Shown here: piece after piece, positions 1 through 5,814 of the stretch
Position numbering within the stretch: position 1 is the first letter of the stretch
Layout of the letters: each line of letters opens with the position of its first letter
NCBI GenBank assembly: GCA_021772875.1
Contig: JAJFLD010000199.1
Span: 1 to 7,122, forward strand
Direction of reading: 5' to 3'
Source: Ghiorsea sp.
GTDB lineage: Bacteria; Pseudomonadota; Zetaproteobacteria; Mariprofundales; Mariprofundaceae
DNA: 7,122 nt
Made by a program: the position numbers and the translations under genes
Notes under the pieces: generated by a model
What the model saw: only the letters and a program-made list of their open reading frames with translations
Told to the model about the DNA's origin: nothing
Databases searched by the model: none

Positions 1-30
1 GGCATTAAACAGTCTAATATTCAGTCATGG

Positions 31-68
31 AAAAAGTGAACATTCATAGTAAAGACAAAATGAATGTT
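31..68 (-). terminator. Weak AT-rich hairpin closing the integrase/unknown gene pair
   Basis: A perfect 9-bp inverted repeat, AACATTCAT at 39-47 and ATGAATGTT at 60-68, encloses a 12-base loop. Read on the minus strand it overlaps the TAA stop of the 215-residue gene (67-69). Three bases later comes a run of five T (complement of 31-35). This fits an intrinsic terminator for the integrase transcript. The stem is AT-rich and the T-run does not directly abut it, so efficiency is doubtful. Bases 1-30 show nothing else. Confidence 0.4.
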
Positions 69-714
69 AATCGCAGTCATTCTTTCTTCTCTTGTCGCTA
101 ATGGCTGCTGTAACATCGTTGTTAGTTACTGTTTCATTCAGAACAATGCTGGCTATTGCTGCAACCTCTTTATTTGGTGAGCTTTGCCAAGGGCTGTCAC
201 AGTAATCATAATCTGATGTTCGAATAGGTAAATATTTGCAAAAAATATTGTGTATATTCCGTATGGTATATGCTTTTAAATTTCTTTTTCTACTTAGACC
301 TTCTAAAACAGATGGCATAATCGGGTGTGTCACTTCATCTTTAAGTTGCTCAGCAATGCCTCTAAGCTTTCCTTCATAGGGTGTTCCTTTCAGCTTATTA
401 GCAACTTTTGCTACCTGATGAGACTGTGATTCATATAACCGTAGCTCCTCTGGCGACGAGCACCTATTCAACCACTCCCAATTACCCTTCACAGCTTGGG
501 ATAGTAGAAATATCCTTTGACAATATTCCTGTGGAAAATTGTTTCCCAAAGCGCAACACCTTAAATCTATCTCAAGTGGTAAAGCTTCAAGAGTAGAAAT
601 ATTTCCCGCTGTGTTGCTTAAACTTGAATACCAATCACGAAGCTTAACAAACCTGTTTTCAATATCATTAACAAGCTCTTTATCCTGTTCTAGTTTTTCA
701 TTAATAGAAGTCAT
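67..714 (-). CDS. Hypothetical 215-residue protein, translationally coupled to the integrase
   Basis: I do not recognise this protein. It is 215 residues, with no signal peptide, no clear membrane segment and no Walker, helix-turn-helix or nuclease motif that I can see. The N-terminal 30 residues are charged and look helical. It has seven cysteines (C53, C54, C65, C85, C159, C172, C214) not arranged as an obvious zinc finger, and a hydrophilic, Lys/Arg/Asp-rich C-terminus. Its ATG (712-714) overlaps the integrase TGA (711-713) as ATGA. No good Shine-Dalgarno sequence precedes it, so reinitiation by ribosomes finishing the integrase is likely. A hand-counted 60-base sample inside it (241-300) is about 25% G+C, against about 52% in a sample of tex (3361-3420), which suggests acquired DNA. 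It is probably element cargo or an accessory to integration; neither role is shown. It is likely a real gene because of its length and the precise overlap. Confidence 0.75.
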   Translation of the reverse strand: MTSINEKLEQDKELVNDIENRFVKLRDWYSSLSNTAGNISTLEALPLEIDLRCCALGNNFPQEYCQRIFLLSQAVKGNWEWLNRCSSPEELRLYESQSHQVAKVANKLKGTPYEGKLRGIAEQLKDEVTHPIMPSVLEGLSRKRNLKAYTIRNIHNIFCKYLPIRTSDYDYCDSPWQSSPNKEVAAIASIVLNETVTNNDVTAAISDKRRKNDCD

Positions 715-1934
715 GCTCTATTGCCTATAGCTATAATCTTTGCACCATCACGCAAAGCATCTAGATAATCAGCATAGTGTTGCATCATTTCTACGCGTTC
801 GGGCAAATGCCTAGCATGGTTATAAGCTGCTTTGATGGCATTGCCTTCCTTATGCGCTAGCTGTCTTTCGATAAAGTCAGAATTGAAACCCAACTCATGC
901 AATAAGGTTGAAGCCATGCCACGGAAACCATGCGCGCAATGTTCTGTTTTTGTATCATAGCCTATTCTGCGCAATGTGGCATTTATGGCACCATCACTCA
1001 TAGGGCGGCTGCTTGCTCTTGCGCCATGAAACACATACTTGCCTTGTCCTGTTAAAGCTTTGATTTCTTCTAATATAACCAAGGCTTGCTTTGCTAGGGG
1101 TACAATATGGACTTGTTTCATTTTCATTTTGTGGGCTGGAATGGTGATAACCTTTTCTTCAAGGTCTATTTCTTGCCACTCTAAGCAACGCAGCTCTGAA
1201 GGGCGCAAAAGTAGATAAGGCGAAAGCTTCAAAGCAGATTGCACAATAAAGGTGCCTTTGTGCTCTTTGATTGCCCGCATTAAACCGCCCACTTCTTTGG
1301 GTTGTTTTAGGCATGGCCTATGGGTTGTCACCACTGGTGCAAGCGCGGCTTGCAAATCTCTGGTTGGGTCACTTTTGATTCTGCCAGTTGCAACACCAAA
1401 ACGCATAATTTGACTGCATAACATTTTAGCCCGATGCGCCGCTTCATGGTGGCCGCTGGTTTCGATACGCTGGCAAACTGAAAGCACATCCATTGGTTCA
1501 ATAGCCGTAAGTTTCATAGAACCAAGCCAAGGTAAGATGTGATTGGCTAACTCTGCTTTTTTATGTTTGAGCGTGGTTGCAACCCACAGCCCCGATTTCT
1601 TTTCTAGCCATTCATTGGCGACACCTTTAAAGGTGATTGATTGCGCTTCTGCAAAGGCTTTGCGTTTCTTGGTTTGTTTGTCTTGGTTGGGGTCGATGTG
1701 TTCGGCAATAAGGGCTTTTGCTGTTTCTCTGGCTTTACGCGCTTGCTTAAGGCTTACCGCTGGATAAATGCCAATTGCTAAGGTCTTGCGTTTATCAGCA
1801 AAACGATAATCAAGCCGCCAATACTTGCCCGATTTATTCACCAGTAAATACAAGCCGCCACCGTCACTAAGTTTGAGCATAGCCTTATCATCAAAAAGCT
1901 TTGCATTCTTTACCTTTGCGTCATTTAGCAACAT
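711..1934 (-). CDS. int: P4-type tyrosine integrase (DUF4102 arm-binding domain)
   Basis: Site-specific tyrosine recombinase that would integrate and excise the element at the neighbouring tRNA gene. It has 407 residues from the ATG, the usual size for P4/CP4-type prophage and island integrases. Residues about 1-90 form the N-terminal arm-type DNA-binding domain (SDGGGLYLLV, YRFADKRKTLAIG, YPAVSLKQAR). Residues about 100-195 are the SAM-like core-binding domain. Residues about 205-390 are the catalytic domain. The catalytic set appears complete: R244 in LLLRPSELR, K271 in HKMKMKQVHIVPL, H335 and R338 in HGFR, H361 in LAHKEG and the nucleophile Y371 in AAYNHAR. An in-frame TTG at 1949 would add five residues, but the ribosome binding site at 1943-1947 fits the ATG at 1934. 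Transcription runs away from the tRNA-Leu 3' end, 189 bp separating the two. Four repeated motifs lie directly upstream. The frame is intact, so the enzyme may be active. Confidence 0.95.
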   Translation of the reverse strand: MLLNDAKVKNAKLFDDKAMLKLSDGGGLYLLVNKSGKYWRLDYRFADKRKTLAIGIYPAVSLKQARKARETAKALIAEHIDPNQDKQTKKRKAFAEAQSITFKGVANEWLEKKSGLWVATTLKHKKAELANHILPWLGSMKLTAIEPMDVLSVCQRIETSGHHEAAHRAKMLCSQIMRFGVATGRIKSDPTRDLQAALAPVVTTHRPCLKQPKEVGGLMRAIKEHKGTFIVQSALKLSPYLLLRPSELRCLEWQEIDLEEKVITIPAHKMKMKQVHIVPLAKQALVILEEIKALTGQGKYVFHGARASSRPMSDGAINATLRRIGYDTKTEHCAHGFRGMASTLLHELGFNSDFIERQLAHKEGNAIKAAYNHARHLPERVEMMQHYADYLDALRDGAKIIAIGNRA

Positions 1935-1942
1935 GGTAAAAT

Positions 1943-1947
1943 CTCCC
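1943..1947 (-). promoter_or_regulatory. Ribosome binding site of the integrase
   Basis: GGGAG on the minus strand, eight bases before the ATG at 1934. It overlaps the alternative TTG codon at 1947-1949, which would therefore lack its own site. This decides the start of the integrase. Confidence 0.7.
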
Positions 1948-1950
1948 AAA

Positions 1951-2022
1951 TGACGGTACTTTTTTCAGTGGTTTTTCATTTTACCGATTTATACCGTCAT
2001 AAATACCGTCAAATTGACGGTA
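1951..2022. repeat. Cluster of four TGACGGTA motifs, candidate integrase arm-binding sites
   Basis: The octamer TGACGGTA occurs on the plus strand at 1951-1958 and 2015-2022, and in inverse orientation (TACCGTCA) at 1992-1999 and 2004-2011. The outer two extend to the 11-mer TGACGGTACTT. The middle two are direct copies 12 bp apart, about one helical turn. The cluster fills the space between the integrase ribosome binding site and the tRNA-side terminator. Arm-type sites of P4-like integrases are short repeats next to int, and P4 Int is known to repress its own promoter. I therefore infer integrase binding and autoregulation. Promoter-like hexamers (TTGACG at 2007-2012, TATAAA at 1988-1993, TAAAAT at 1978-1983) overlap the cluster, but none pair with good spacing. 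Confidence 0.7.
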
Positions 2023-2063
2023 CTTCTTAGGTCAACAATGTTCTTTGCTGGACAACAAGGCAA

Positions 2064-2096
2064 GAAAAAAGCCAATAAACACAAGGCTTACTGGCT
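2064..2096 (-). terminator. Rho-independent terminator downstream of tRNA-Leu
   Basis: On the minus strand a 10-bp stem, AGCCAGTAAG (2087-2096) with TTTATTGGCT (2070-2079), includes two G-T wobbles. It encloses the 7-base loop CCTTGTG and runs directly into six T (complement of 2065-2070). This is a textbook intrinsic terminator. It begins 27 bases after the tRNA CCA end. It should stop tRNA transcription before the integrase, so the integrase needs its own promoter. Confidence 0.85.
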
Positions 2097-2123
2097 CTCT
2101 TAGGTCTTTCTAATACTGCTGTA

Positions 2124-2150
2124 TGGTACCCGAGGGCGGATTCGAACCGC
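2124..2150 (-). other. Candidate attachment site (att) in the tRNA-Leu 3' end
   Basis: Inferred. P4-type integrases recombine within the T-arm and acceptor 3' half of their tRNA target, and the element restores the tRNA sequence. The span is the T-arm plus the acceptor 3' strand and CCA. The true core cannot be set from one junction. I saw no second copy of this 3' end within bases 1-2100, so the other boundary must be outside the window. Confidence 0.5.
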
Positions 2151-2208
2151 CACGCCGTGAGGCAAGGGATTTTGAATCCCCCAAGTCTACCAGTTCCATC
2201 ACTCGGGC
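2124..2208 (-). tRNA. tRNA-Leu (anticodon CAA)
   Basis: An 85-base gene with the full cloverleaf readable. The acceptor strand GCCCGAG (2202-2208) pairs with CTCGGGT, including a G1-U72 pair as in E. coli tRNA-Leu(UAA). The anticodon loop is TTCAAAA with CAA at 2172-2174, reading UUG codons. A long variable arm (stem TGCC/GGCG, loop TCAC) marks a class II tRNA. The T-arm is GGCGG-TTCGAAT-CCGCC. The terminal CCA is encoded at 2124-2126. It is the same isoacceptor as E. coli leuX, whose 3' end is the attachment site of satellite phage P4 and of several pathogenicity islands. A P4-type integrase sits just downstream. Confidence 0.97.
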
Positions 2209-2246
2209 ATATTGTAAATGAAATCATGCTAGTCAAGACGGCGCGA

Positions 2247-2275
2247 AGTGTTGCGAGAGCGTGGAAAAGTGTCAA
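2247..2275 (-). promoter_or_regulatory. Probable sigma-70 promoter of tRNA-Leu
   Basis: A perfect TTGACA -35 (2270-2275) is followed by a 17-base spacer and the weak -10 AACACT (2247-2252). After that comes the G+C-rich stretch TCGCGCC, like the discriminators of stringently controlled stable-RNA promoters. Transcription would start near 2240, giving a 5' leader of about 30 bases before the mature tRNA. The -10 matches at only three of six positions, so the assignment rests on the -35, the spacing and the position. Confidence 0.5.
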
Positions 2276-2348
2276 GCAGGAAAGTGACAGGGTGAGTTTA
2301 AGGGCTGTTCTGAATCTCGAAAACAACTCACTTAGTTGCGTAGTCATG

Positions 2349-2384
2349 CGGCGTAGAGGCTGGTGATGTCATGCCTCTACGCCG
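2349..2384 (-). terminator. Perfect 12-bp hairpin after tex, without an adjoining T-run
   Basis: CGGCGTAGAGGC (2349-2360) and GCCTCTACGCCG (2373-2384) are perfect inverted complements around a 12-base loop. The hairpin begins 15 bases after the tex stop codon. No T-run directly follows on either strand. A second small hairpin follows on the minus strand (2324-2338, five base pairs) with four T after it (2320-2323). The likely role is termination or 3'-end protection of the tex mRNA, keeping it apart from the tRNA gene. A dispersed intergenic repeat is an alternative. The remainder of 2209-2399 holds only the tRNA promoter. Confidence 0.5.
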
Positions 2385-2399
2385 ACATTGAATAAAGCA

Positions 2400-4706
2400 T
2401 TAAGGCTTCATGGCTTTGGCGAAAGCTGCTGCAAAAGCATTGGTTTCTTGGGGTTTGTGCTTACCATGTTGGGCTTTTGCAGGTTGTTTGAGTTTTTTCT
2501 GTACGATTTGGGCGGCAGAATATTCATCCTGTTTTTTCTTGGCCTGCTCTGGTTTATCTTGTAAACGCATGGTCAAAGAGATGCGTTTGCGTTTGGCGTC
2601 AAAATCAAGCACTTTCACCTGCACAACTTGGCCGGCCTTTACAACCTTGCGGGGATCATCCACAAACTGATCTGCCAAGGCTGAGATATGCACCAAACCA
2701 TCCTGATGCACGCCAATATCAACGAAGGCACCAAAATTGGTAACATTACTAACGACACCTTCAAGAATCATGCCTTGACGCAAATCATGGATTTCCTTTA
2801 CGCCCTTTTTAAATGTTGCAGTTTTAAAGCTTGGTCTTGGGTCACGGCCTGGTTTTTTGAGCTCTTCGAGCACATCTGAGACTGTTTGTTTACCAAAGGT
2901 TTCATCAACAAAGTCTTTAGGGTTGATGTTGGTTAGGATTTCAGGTTTGCCCATCACTTCTTGAATGTTTTTGGCAATATGATGCAATATTTTATGCACC
3001 AAAACATAAGATTCAGGATGAACAGCAGATGCATCTAGAGGGTTGCTACCTTTTTGAATGCGTAAAAAACCAGCTGCTTGCTCAAAACTCTTAGGACCAA
3101 GCCCTTTAATTTTCTTCAACTGCTCACGGTTGGAGAATGCACCTGTTGCCTCACGTTGTTTGATCATTTCAGCTGCCACTTTGGCATTTAACCCAGAGAC
3201 ATGGGTGAGAAGCTCAGCAGAAGCTGTGTTGATATTCACACCCACATGGTTTACACAATCCTCAATAATAGACACCAGAGCTTGGTCGAGATGGGTCTGG
3301 TTGACATCATGCTGGTATTGACCCACACCAATGGCTTTGGGCTCAATTTTAACCAATTCCGCCAAAGGATCTTGCAAGCGGCGAGCAATAGAAATTGCAC
3401 CACGCAAAGACACGTCAACCTTGGGAAATTCTTTGGATGCCAATTCGGATGCTGAATACACCGATGCACCTGCTTCTGAGACCACCACAGACGTGAGTGG
3501 AAATTGTGGAAATTGTGCGCATAAATCTGCAACCAAGCTTTCAGTTTCACGAGAGCCTGTGCCATTGCCAATAGCGATAAGTTCGAATTTATGTTTATCC
3601 GCCAACACCGCCAATGCAGCAATAGATTCTGCCCAAAGTTTTTGTGGTGGATGAGGATAGATGACAGCAGTTTCCAAAAGCTTACCATGTTGATCAACCA
3701 CTGCGACCTTTACACCAGTACGGATGCCAGGATCCAAACCAAGGGTAGCCTTGCCGCCAGCGGGGGCTGCCAATAACAGATCGCGTAAGTTTTCACCAAA
3801 CACTGCAATAGCCTTTTCTTCTGCTTGTTGGCGCAATTCGTGAAAGAAAGTGGTCTGGAAGCGTTTTAGCATCTTTTTCCAGCTTAGCTCAATCGCTTCT
3901 TGTAAGAAGGGGAATGCATCAGCTTTTTTAGTGGTGATTTTAAAATGTGTTGCGATTTTACTTAAAAACATAGTGGCATCTTGTGCGATGTTTTCTTGTA
4001 GTTTTACGCGTAAAAAACCTTCACTTTGACCGCGGAACAACGCCAAAGCACGATGCGAAGGCACTTTTTTGAAAGCTTCGGTATAATCAAAATAATCTTG
4101 GAACTTCTCAGCTGCTTCTTGATGTTTTTTTACCACATCGCTTTTAATCACGGCCGATGATTTGAGATCATCACGTAAGCCCTGTAACAAATCTGCATCT
4201 TCACAGAAGATGTCCACTAAAATCTCTTGGGCACCTTGCAAAGCGACCGAACCATCGGCGATACCTTTTTCAAGGTTGATGTAACCTGTTGCAAGTGTTT
4301 CAGGGGTTTGATTTTGGTTGCGCAATAAACTTTGTGCCAAAGGCAGTAAACCCGCTTCTTTGGCAAGGCTAGCTTTGCTTGTGCGTTTGGGTTTGAAAGG
4401 CAAATAAAGGTCTTCCAAACGGGTGAGCGTTTGGCTGGCAAGGATTTTCTTTTTTAATAATTCGCTAAGCAAACCTTGTTTTTCAATGCTTTGTAAAATA
4501 CTGGCTTGGCGGGCTTGGAAATCACGCAAGTATTGCAAGCGTTTTTCCAAGGCGCGCAATTGAATATCATCAAGGTTTTCAGTCTTTTCTTTCCGATAGC
4601 GGGCAATAAATGGCACAGTTGCACCATCATCCAATAAATCAATGGCTGCTTTAACTTGGCGATGTTGAACGCCCAATTCTTTGGCGATTATTTCAATGAT
4701 ATTCAT
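2400..4706 (-). CDS. tex: Tex, RNA-binding transcription accessory protein
   Basis: Tex is a conserved cytoplasmic nucleic-acid-binding protein related to eukaryotic Spt6, linked to transcription and to virulence or toxin expression in some species. This copy is full length at 768 residues. Residues about 1-200 are the helical Tex N-domain (ATVPFIARYRKE at 29-40, a family hallmark). Residues about 321-450 are the YqgF/RNase H-like domain (LGLDPGIRTG at 322-331, SEAGASVYSASELA at 410-423). Residues about 486-550 are helix-hairpin-helix motifs (VGVNINTAS, IKGLGPKSFEQ). Residues about 645-713 are the S1 RNA-binding domain (GVVSNVTNFGAFVDIGVHQD, DGLVHIS). A Lys/Ala/Gln-rich flexible tail follows. 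The start has GAGGA (4711-4715) just before the ATG. rlmJ lies 85 bp upstream on the same strand, so co-transcription is possible, though a promoter of its own is visible. No damage to the frame. Confidence 0.97.
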   Translation of the reverse strand: MNIIEIIAKELGVQHRQVKAAIDLLDDGATVPFIARYRKEKTENLDDIQLRALEKRLQYLRDFQARQASILQSIEKQGLLSELLKKKILASQTLTRLEDLYLPFKPKRTSKASLAKEAGLLPLAQSLLRNQNQTPETLATGYINLEKGIADGSVALQGAQEILVDIFCEDADLLQGLRDDLKSSAVIKSDVVKKHQEAAEKFQDYFDYTEAFKKVPSHRALALFRGQSEGFLRVKLQENIAQDATMFLSKIATHFKITTKKADAFPFLQEAIELSWKKMLKRFQTTFFHELRQQAEEKAIAVFGENLRDLLLAAPAGGKATLGLDPGIRTGVKVAVVDQHGKLLETAVIYPHPPQKLWAESIAALAVLADKHKFELIAIGNGTGSRETESLVADLCAQFPQFPLTSVVVSEAGASVYSASELASKEFPKVDVSLRGAISIARRLQDPLAELVKIEPKAIGVGQYQHDVNQTHLDQALVSIIEDCVNHVGVNINTASAELLTHVSGLNAKVAAEMIKQREATGAFSNREQLKKIKGLGPKSFEQAAGFLRIQKGSNPLDASAVHPESYVLVHKILHHIAKNIQEVMGKPEILTNINPKDFVDETFGKQTVSDVLEELKKPGRDPRPSFKTATFKKGVKEIHDLRQGMILEGVVSNVTNFGAFVDIGVHQDGLVHISALADQFVDDPRKVVKAGQVVQVKVLDFDAKRKRISLTMRLQDKPEQAKKKQDEYSAAQIVQKKLKQPAKAQHGKHKPQETNAFAAAFAKAMKP

Positions 4707-4745
4707 AAGTTCCTCAACATGGTTGGTATGACGTTGTTATGCCGC

Positions 4746-4774
4746 TTTATGCTGTGTAATGGTTGTGATTGCAA
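4746..4774 (-). promoter_or_regulatory. Possible tex promoter
   Basis: TTGCAA (4769-4774), a 17-base spacer and CATAAA (4746-4751), each matching the sigma-70 consensus at four of six positions, lie between rlmJ and tex. Transcription would start near 4739 and give a leader of about 33 bases. No terminator is seen in this gap, so read-through from rlmJ may also supply tex. Confidence 0.35.
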
Positions 4775-4791
4775 GGGGTGAAACATTGTTT

Positions 4792-5688
4792 TTATTCAGG
4801 CACTAACCAGCTTAGATGTTTTTCACCCTTGCCTTCGGTCAGTTTGTTGCCAACCCAGTCCAAGCTTGATTTGATGGCTTGCTGGGCATGCCATGGCGGA
4901 TTGATGATAAGCAAACCTGAACCAAACATTTGTAAGTCGGGGAAACCATCTTTGCAATCCAGCTCCACACGCATGATTTTGCGGATACCTGAATTTTTAA
5001 GCGCCTTAAGCAAAACCAAGTGTCGCTCAGCAGGTAGCAAAGGATACCAAATCACATATACACCCGTGGCAAAACGGCGATAGGCTTGGCTTACAACCTT
5101 GGCGACTTGGGCATATTCATCTTTGATTTCATACGAAGGATCGATGAAAATAAGACCACGCTTTTCTTTGGGGGGCACCAAGCCTTTGATGGCTTCAAAA
5201 GCATCACGTTTGAGCAGGCTAAACCCACGCGAGCTACGAAATGCGCTGCGTAAACCATCAAATTCTTGGGGGTGCAAGTCGCATGCTACCAAGCGGTCTG
5301 ATTCGCGCTGCATATGATGCAAAAGGGCAGTTGAGCCAGGGTAGAGGTTAAAACCACCTTCAGGGTTGTGGCTGGTGATAGCGTTGAACCAGCGGTGAAC
5401 ACCTTGCGGTGAGCGTTCATGACGAAACGGCCAAACTTTGGCAATGCCAGTCTCAAATTCATGGGTTTTCAAAGCTTCTTCAGCATTTAAATCATAAAGG
5501 CCACGGCTGGCAAATGCATCGAGTATAAATAGGGGTTTATCTTTGGCTTGCAGGCCTGCCAACACATCACCTAAAATAATATGTTTTAAGACATCGGCAA
5601 AATTGCCTGCATGATAAGTATGTTGATAACTGAGCATGCACGCATCATGAAGGACTGAAAAATTAACGCCAAGGCTTTTTGTCGTCAC
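4792..5688 (-). CDS. rlmJ: RlmJ, 23S rRNA adenine-2030 N6-methyltransferase
   Basis: SAM-dependent enzyme that methylates N6 of A2030 (E. coli numbering) in 23S rRNA before ribosome assembly. The frame from the GTG at 5688 gives 298 residues. The family start, MLSYQHTYHAGNFADVLKH, is at residue 18 (ATG at 5637) and would give 281, matching E. coli RlmJ at 280. I keep the longer form because only the GTG has a ribosome binding site. Counting from the ATG, Y4, H6 and K18, reported as important in E. coli RlmJ, are all present. The SAM loop reads LDAFASRG instead of the E. coli-like LDTHAGAG, and the catalytic motif is DPSY (D183 in the long form) instead of DPPY. INPPW near the end and the terminal WLVPE are typical. 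The gene is divergent from clpB and upstream of tex. The family call is firm; the start is not. Confidence 0.93.
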   Translation of the reverse strand: MTTKSLGVNFSVLHDACMLSYQHTYHAGNFADVLKHIILGDVLAGLQAKDKPLFILDAFASRGLYDLNAEEALKTHEFETGIAKVWPFRHERSPQGVHRWFNAITSHNPEGGFNLYPGSTALLHHMQRESDRLVACDLHPQEFDGLRSAFRSSRGFSLLKRDAFEAIKGLVPPKEKRGLIFIDPSYEIKDEYAQVAKVVSQAYRRFATGVYVIWYPLLPAERHLVLLKALKNSGIRKIMRVELDCKDGFPDLQMFGSGLLIINPPWHAQQAIKSSLDWVGNKLTEGKGEKHLSWLVPE

Positions 5689-5692
5689 GGTT

Positions 5693-5697
5693 TCCTT
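5693..5697 (-). promoter_or_regulatory. Ribosome binding site for the GTG start of rlmJ
   Basis: AAGGA on the minus strand, four bases before the GTG at 5688. The ATG at 5637, where the family normally begins, has no purine-rich stretch in front of it. This site therefore argues for a 17-residue N-terminal extension. Confidence 0.5.
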
Positions 5698-5737
5698 AAG
5701 CTAACCAGAGATGGGAATCAAGTTGGTGAATTGAACA

Positions 5738-5768
5738 CCCTTGAATATGACTGCCCAAGACCTTATTA
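5738..5768 (+). promoter_or_regulatory. Candidate heat-shock (sigma-32-like) promoter of clpB
   Basis: CCCTTGAA at 5738-5745 is a full match to the core of the RpoH -35 element. Fifteen bases later CCTTATTA (5761-5768) resembles the -10 consensus CCCCATTT, with four of six core matches. Transcription would start near 5775, leaving a leader of about 40 bases before the ATG. Heat-shock control is expected for clpB in proteobacteria. A weaker sigma-70-like pair (TTGGTG at 5723-5728, TATGAC at 5746-5751, 17-base spacer) overlaps it. Confidence 0.5.
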
Positions 5769-5802
5769 CTAAAGGGACGAAAATATTTACCCAATGATTG
5801 CC

Positions 5803-5806
5803 GGAG
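5803..5806 (+). promoter_or_regulatory. Ribosome binding site of clpB
   Basis: GGAG eight bases before the ATG at 5815. An in-frame ATG seven codons upstream (5794) lacks such a site, and this site would fall inside its reading frame. The start at 5815 is therefore preferred. Confidence 0.65.
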
Positions 5807-5814
5807 ATGAAATT

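Noticed and set aside
1934..1949. TTG start of the integrase at 1949
   Set aside because: The codon overlaps the ribosome binding site that serves the ATG at 1934, and has no site of its own.
1..2100. A defence, toxin-antitoxin or other novel multi-gene system in the island edge
   Set aside because: Only the integrase and one unknown gene are inside the window; no toxin, nuclease, kinase, reverse transcriptase or CRISPR features are visible, so a system cannot be claimed.
1..2100. Second copy of the tRNA 3' end as the far attachment site
   Set aside because: I found no matching stretch to the left of the integrase within the window; the far boundary must be outside.
2211..2236. TTGACT (2231-2236) and TACAAT (2211-2216) as tRNA promoter
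   Set aside because: The spacer is only 14 bases and transcription would begin inside the mature tRNA.
2027..2347. 106-codon minus-strand open frame
   Set aside because: It runs straight through the tRNA-Leu gene, its promoter and its terminator, so it cannot be a normal protein gene.
2157..2366. 69-codon plus-strand open frame
   Set aside because: It overlaps the tRNA-Leu gene antisense and ends in the post-tex hairpin; no family resemblance.
3251..3697. 148-codon minus-strand open frame inside tex
   Set aside because: Same strand, different frame within the conserved YqgF/HhH part of tex; composition is that of an out-of-frame shadow.
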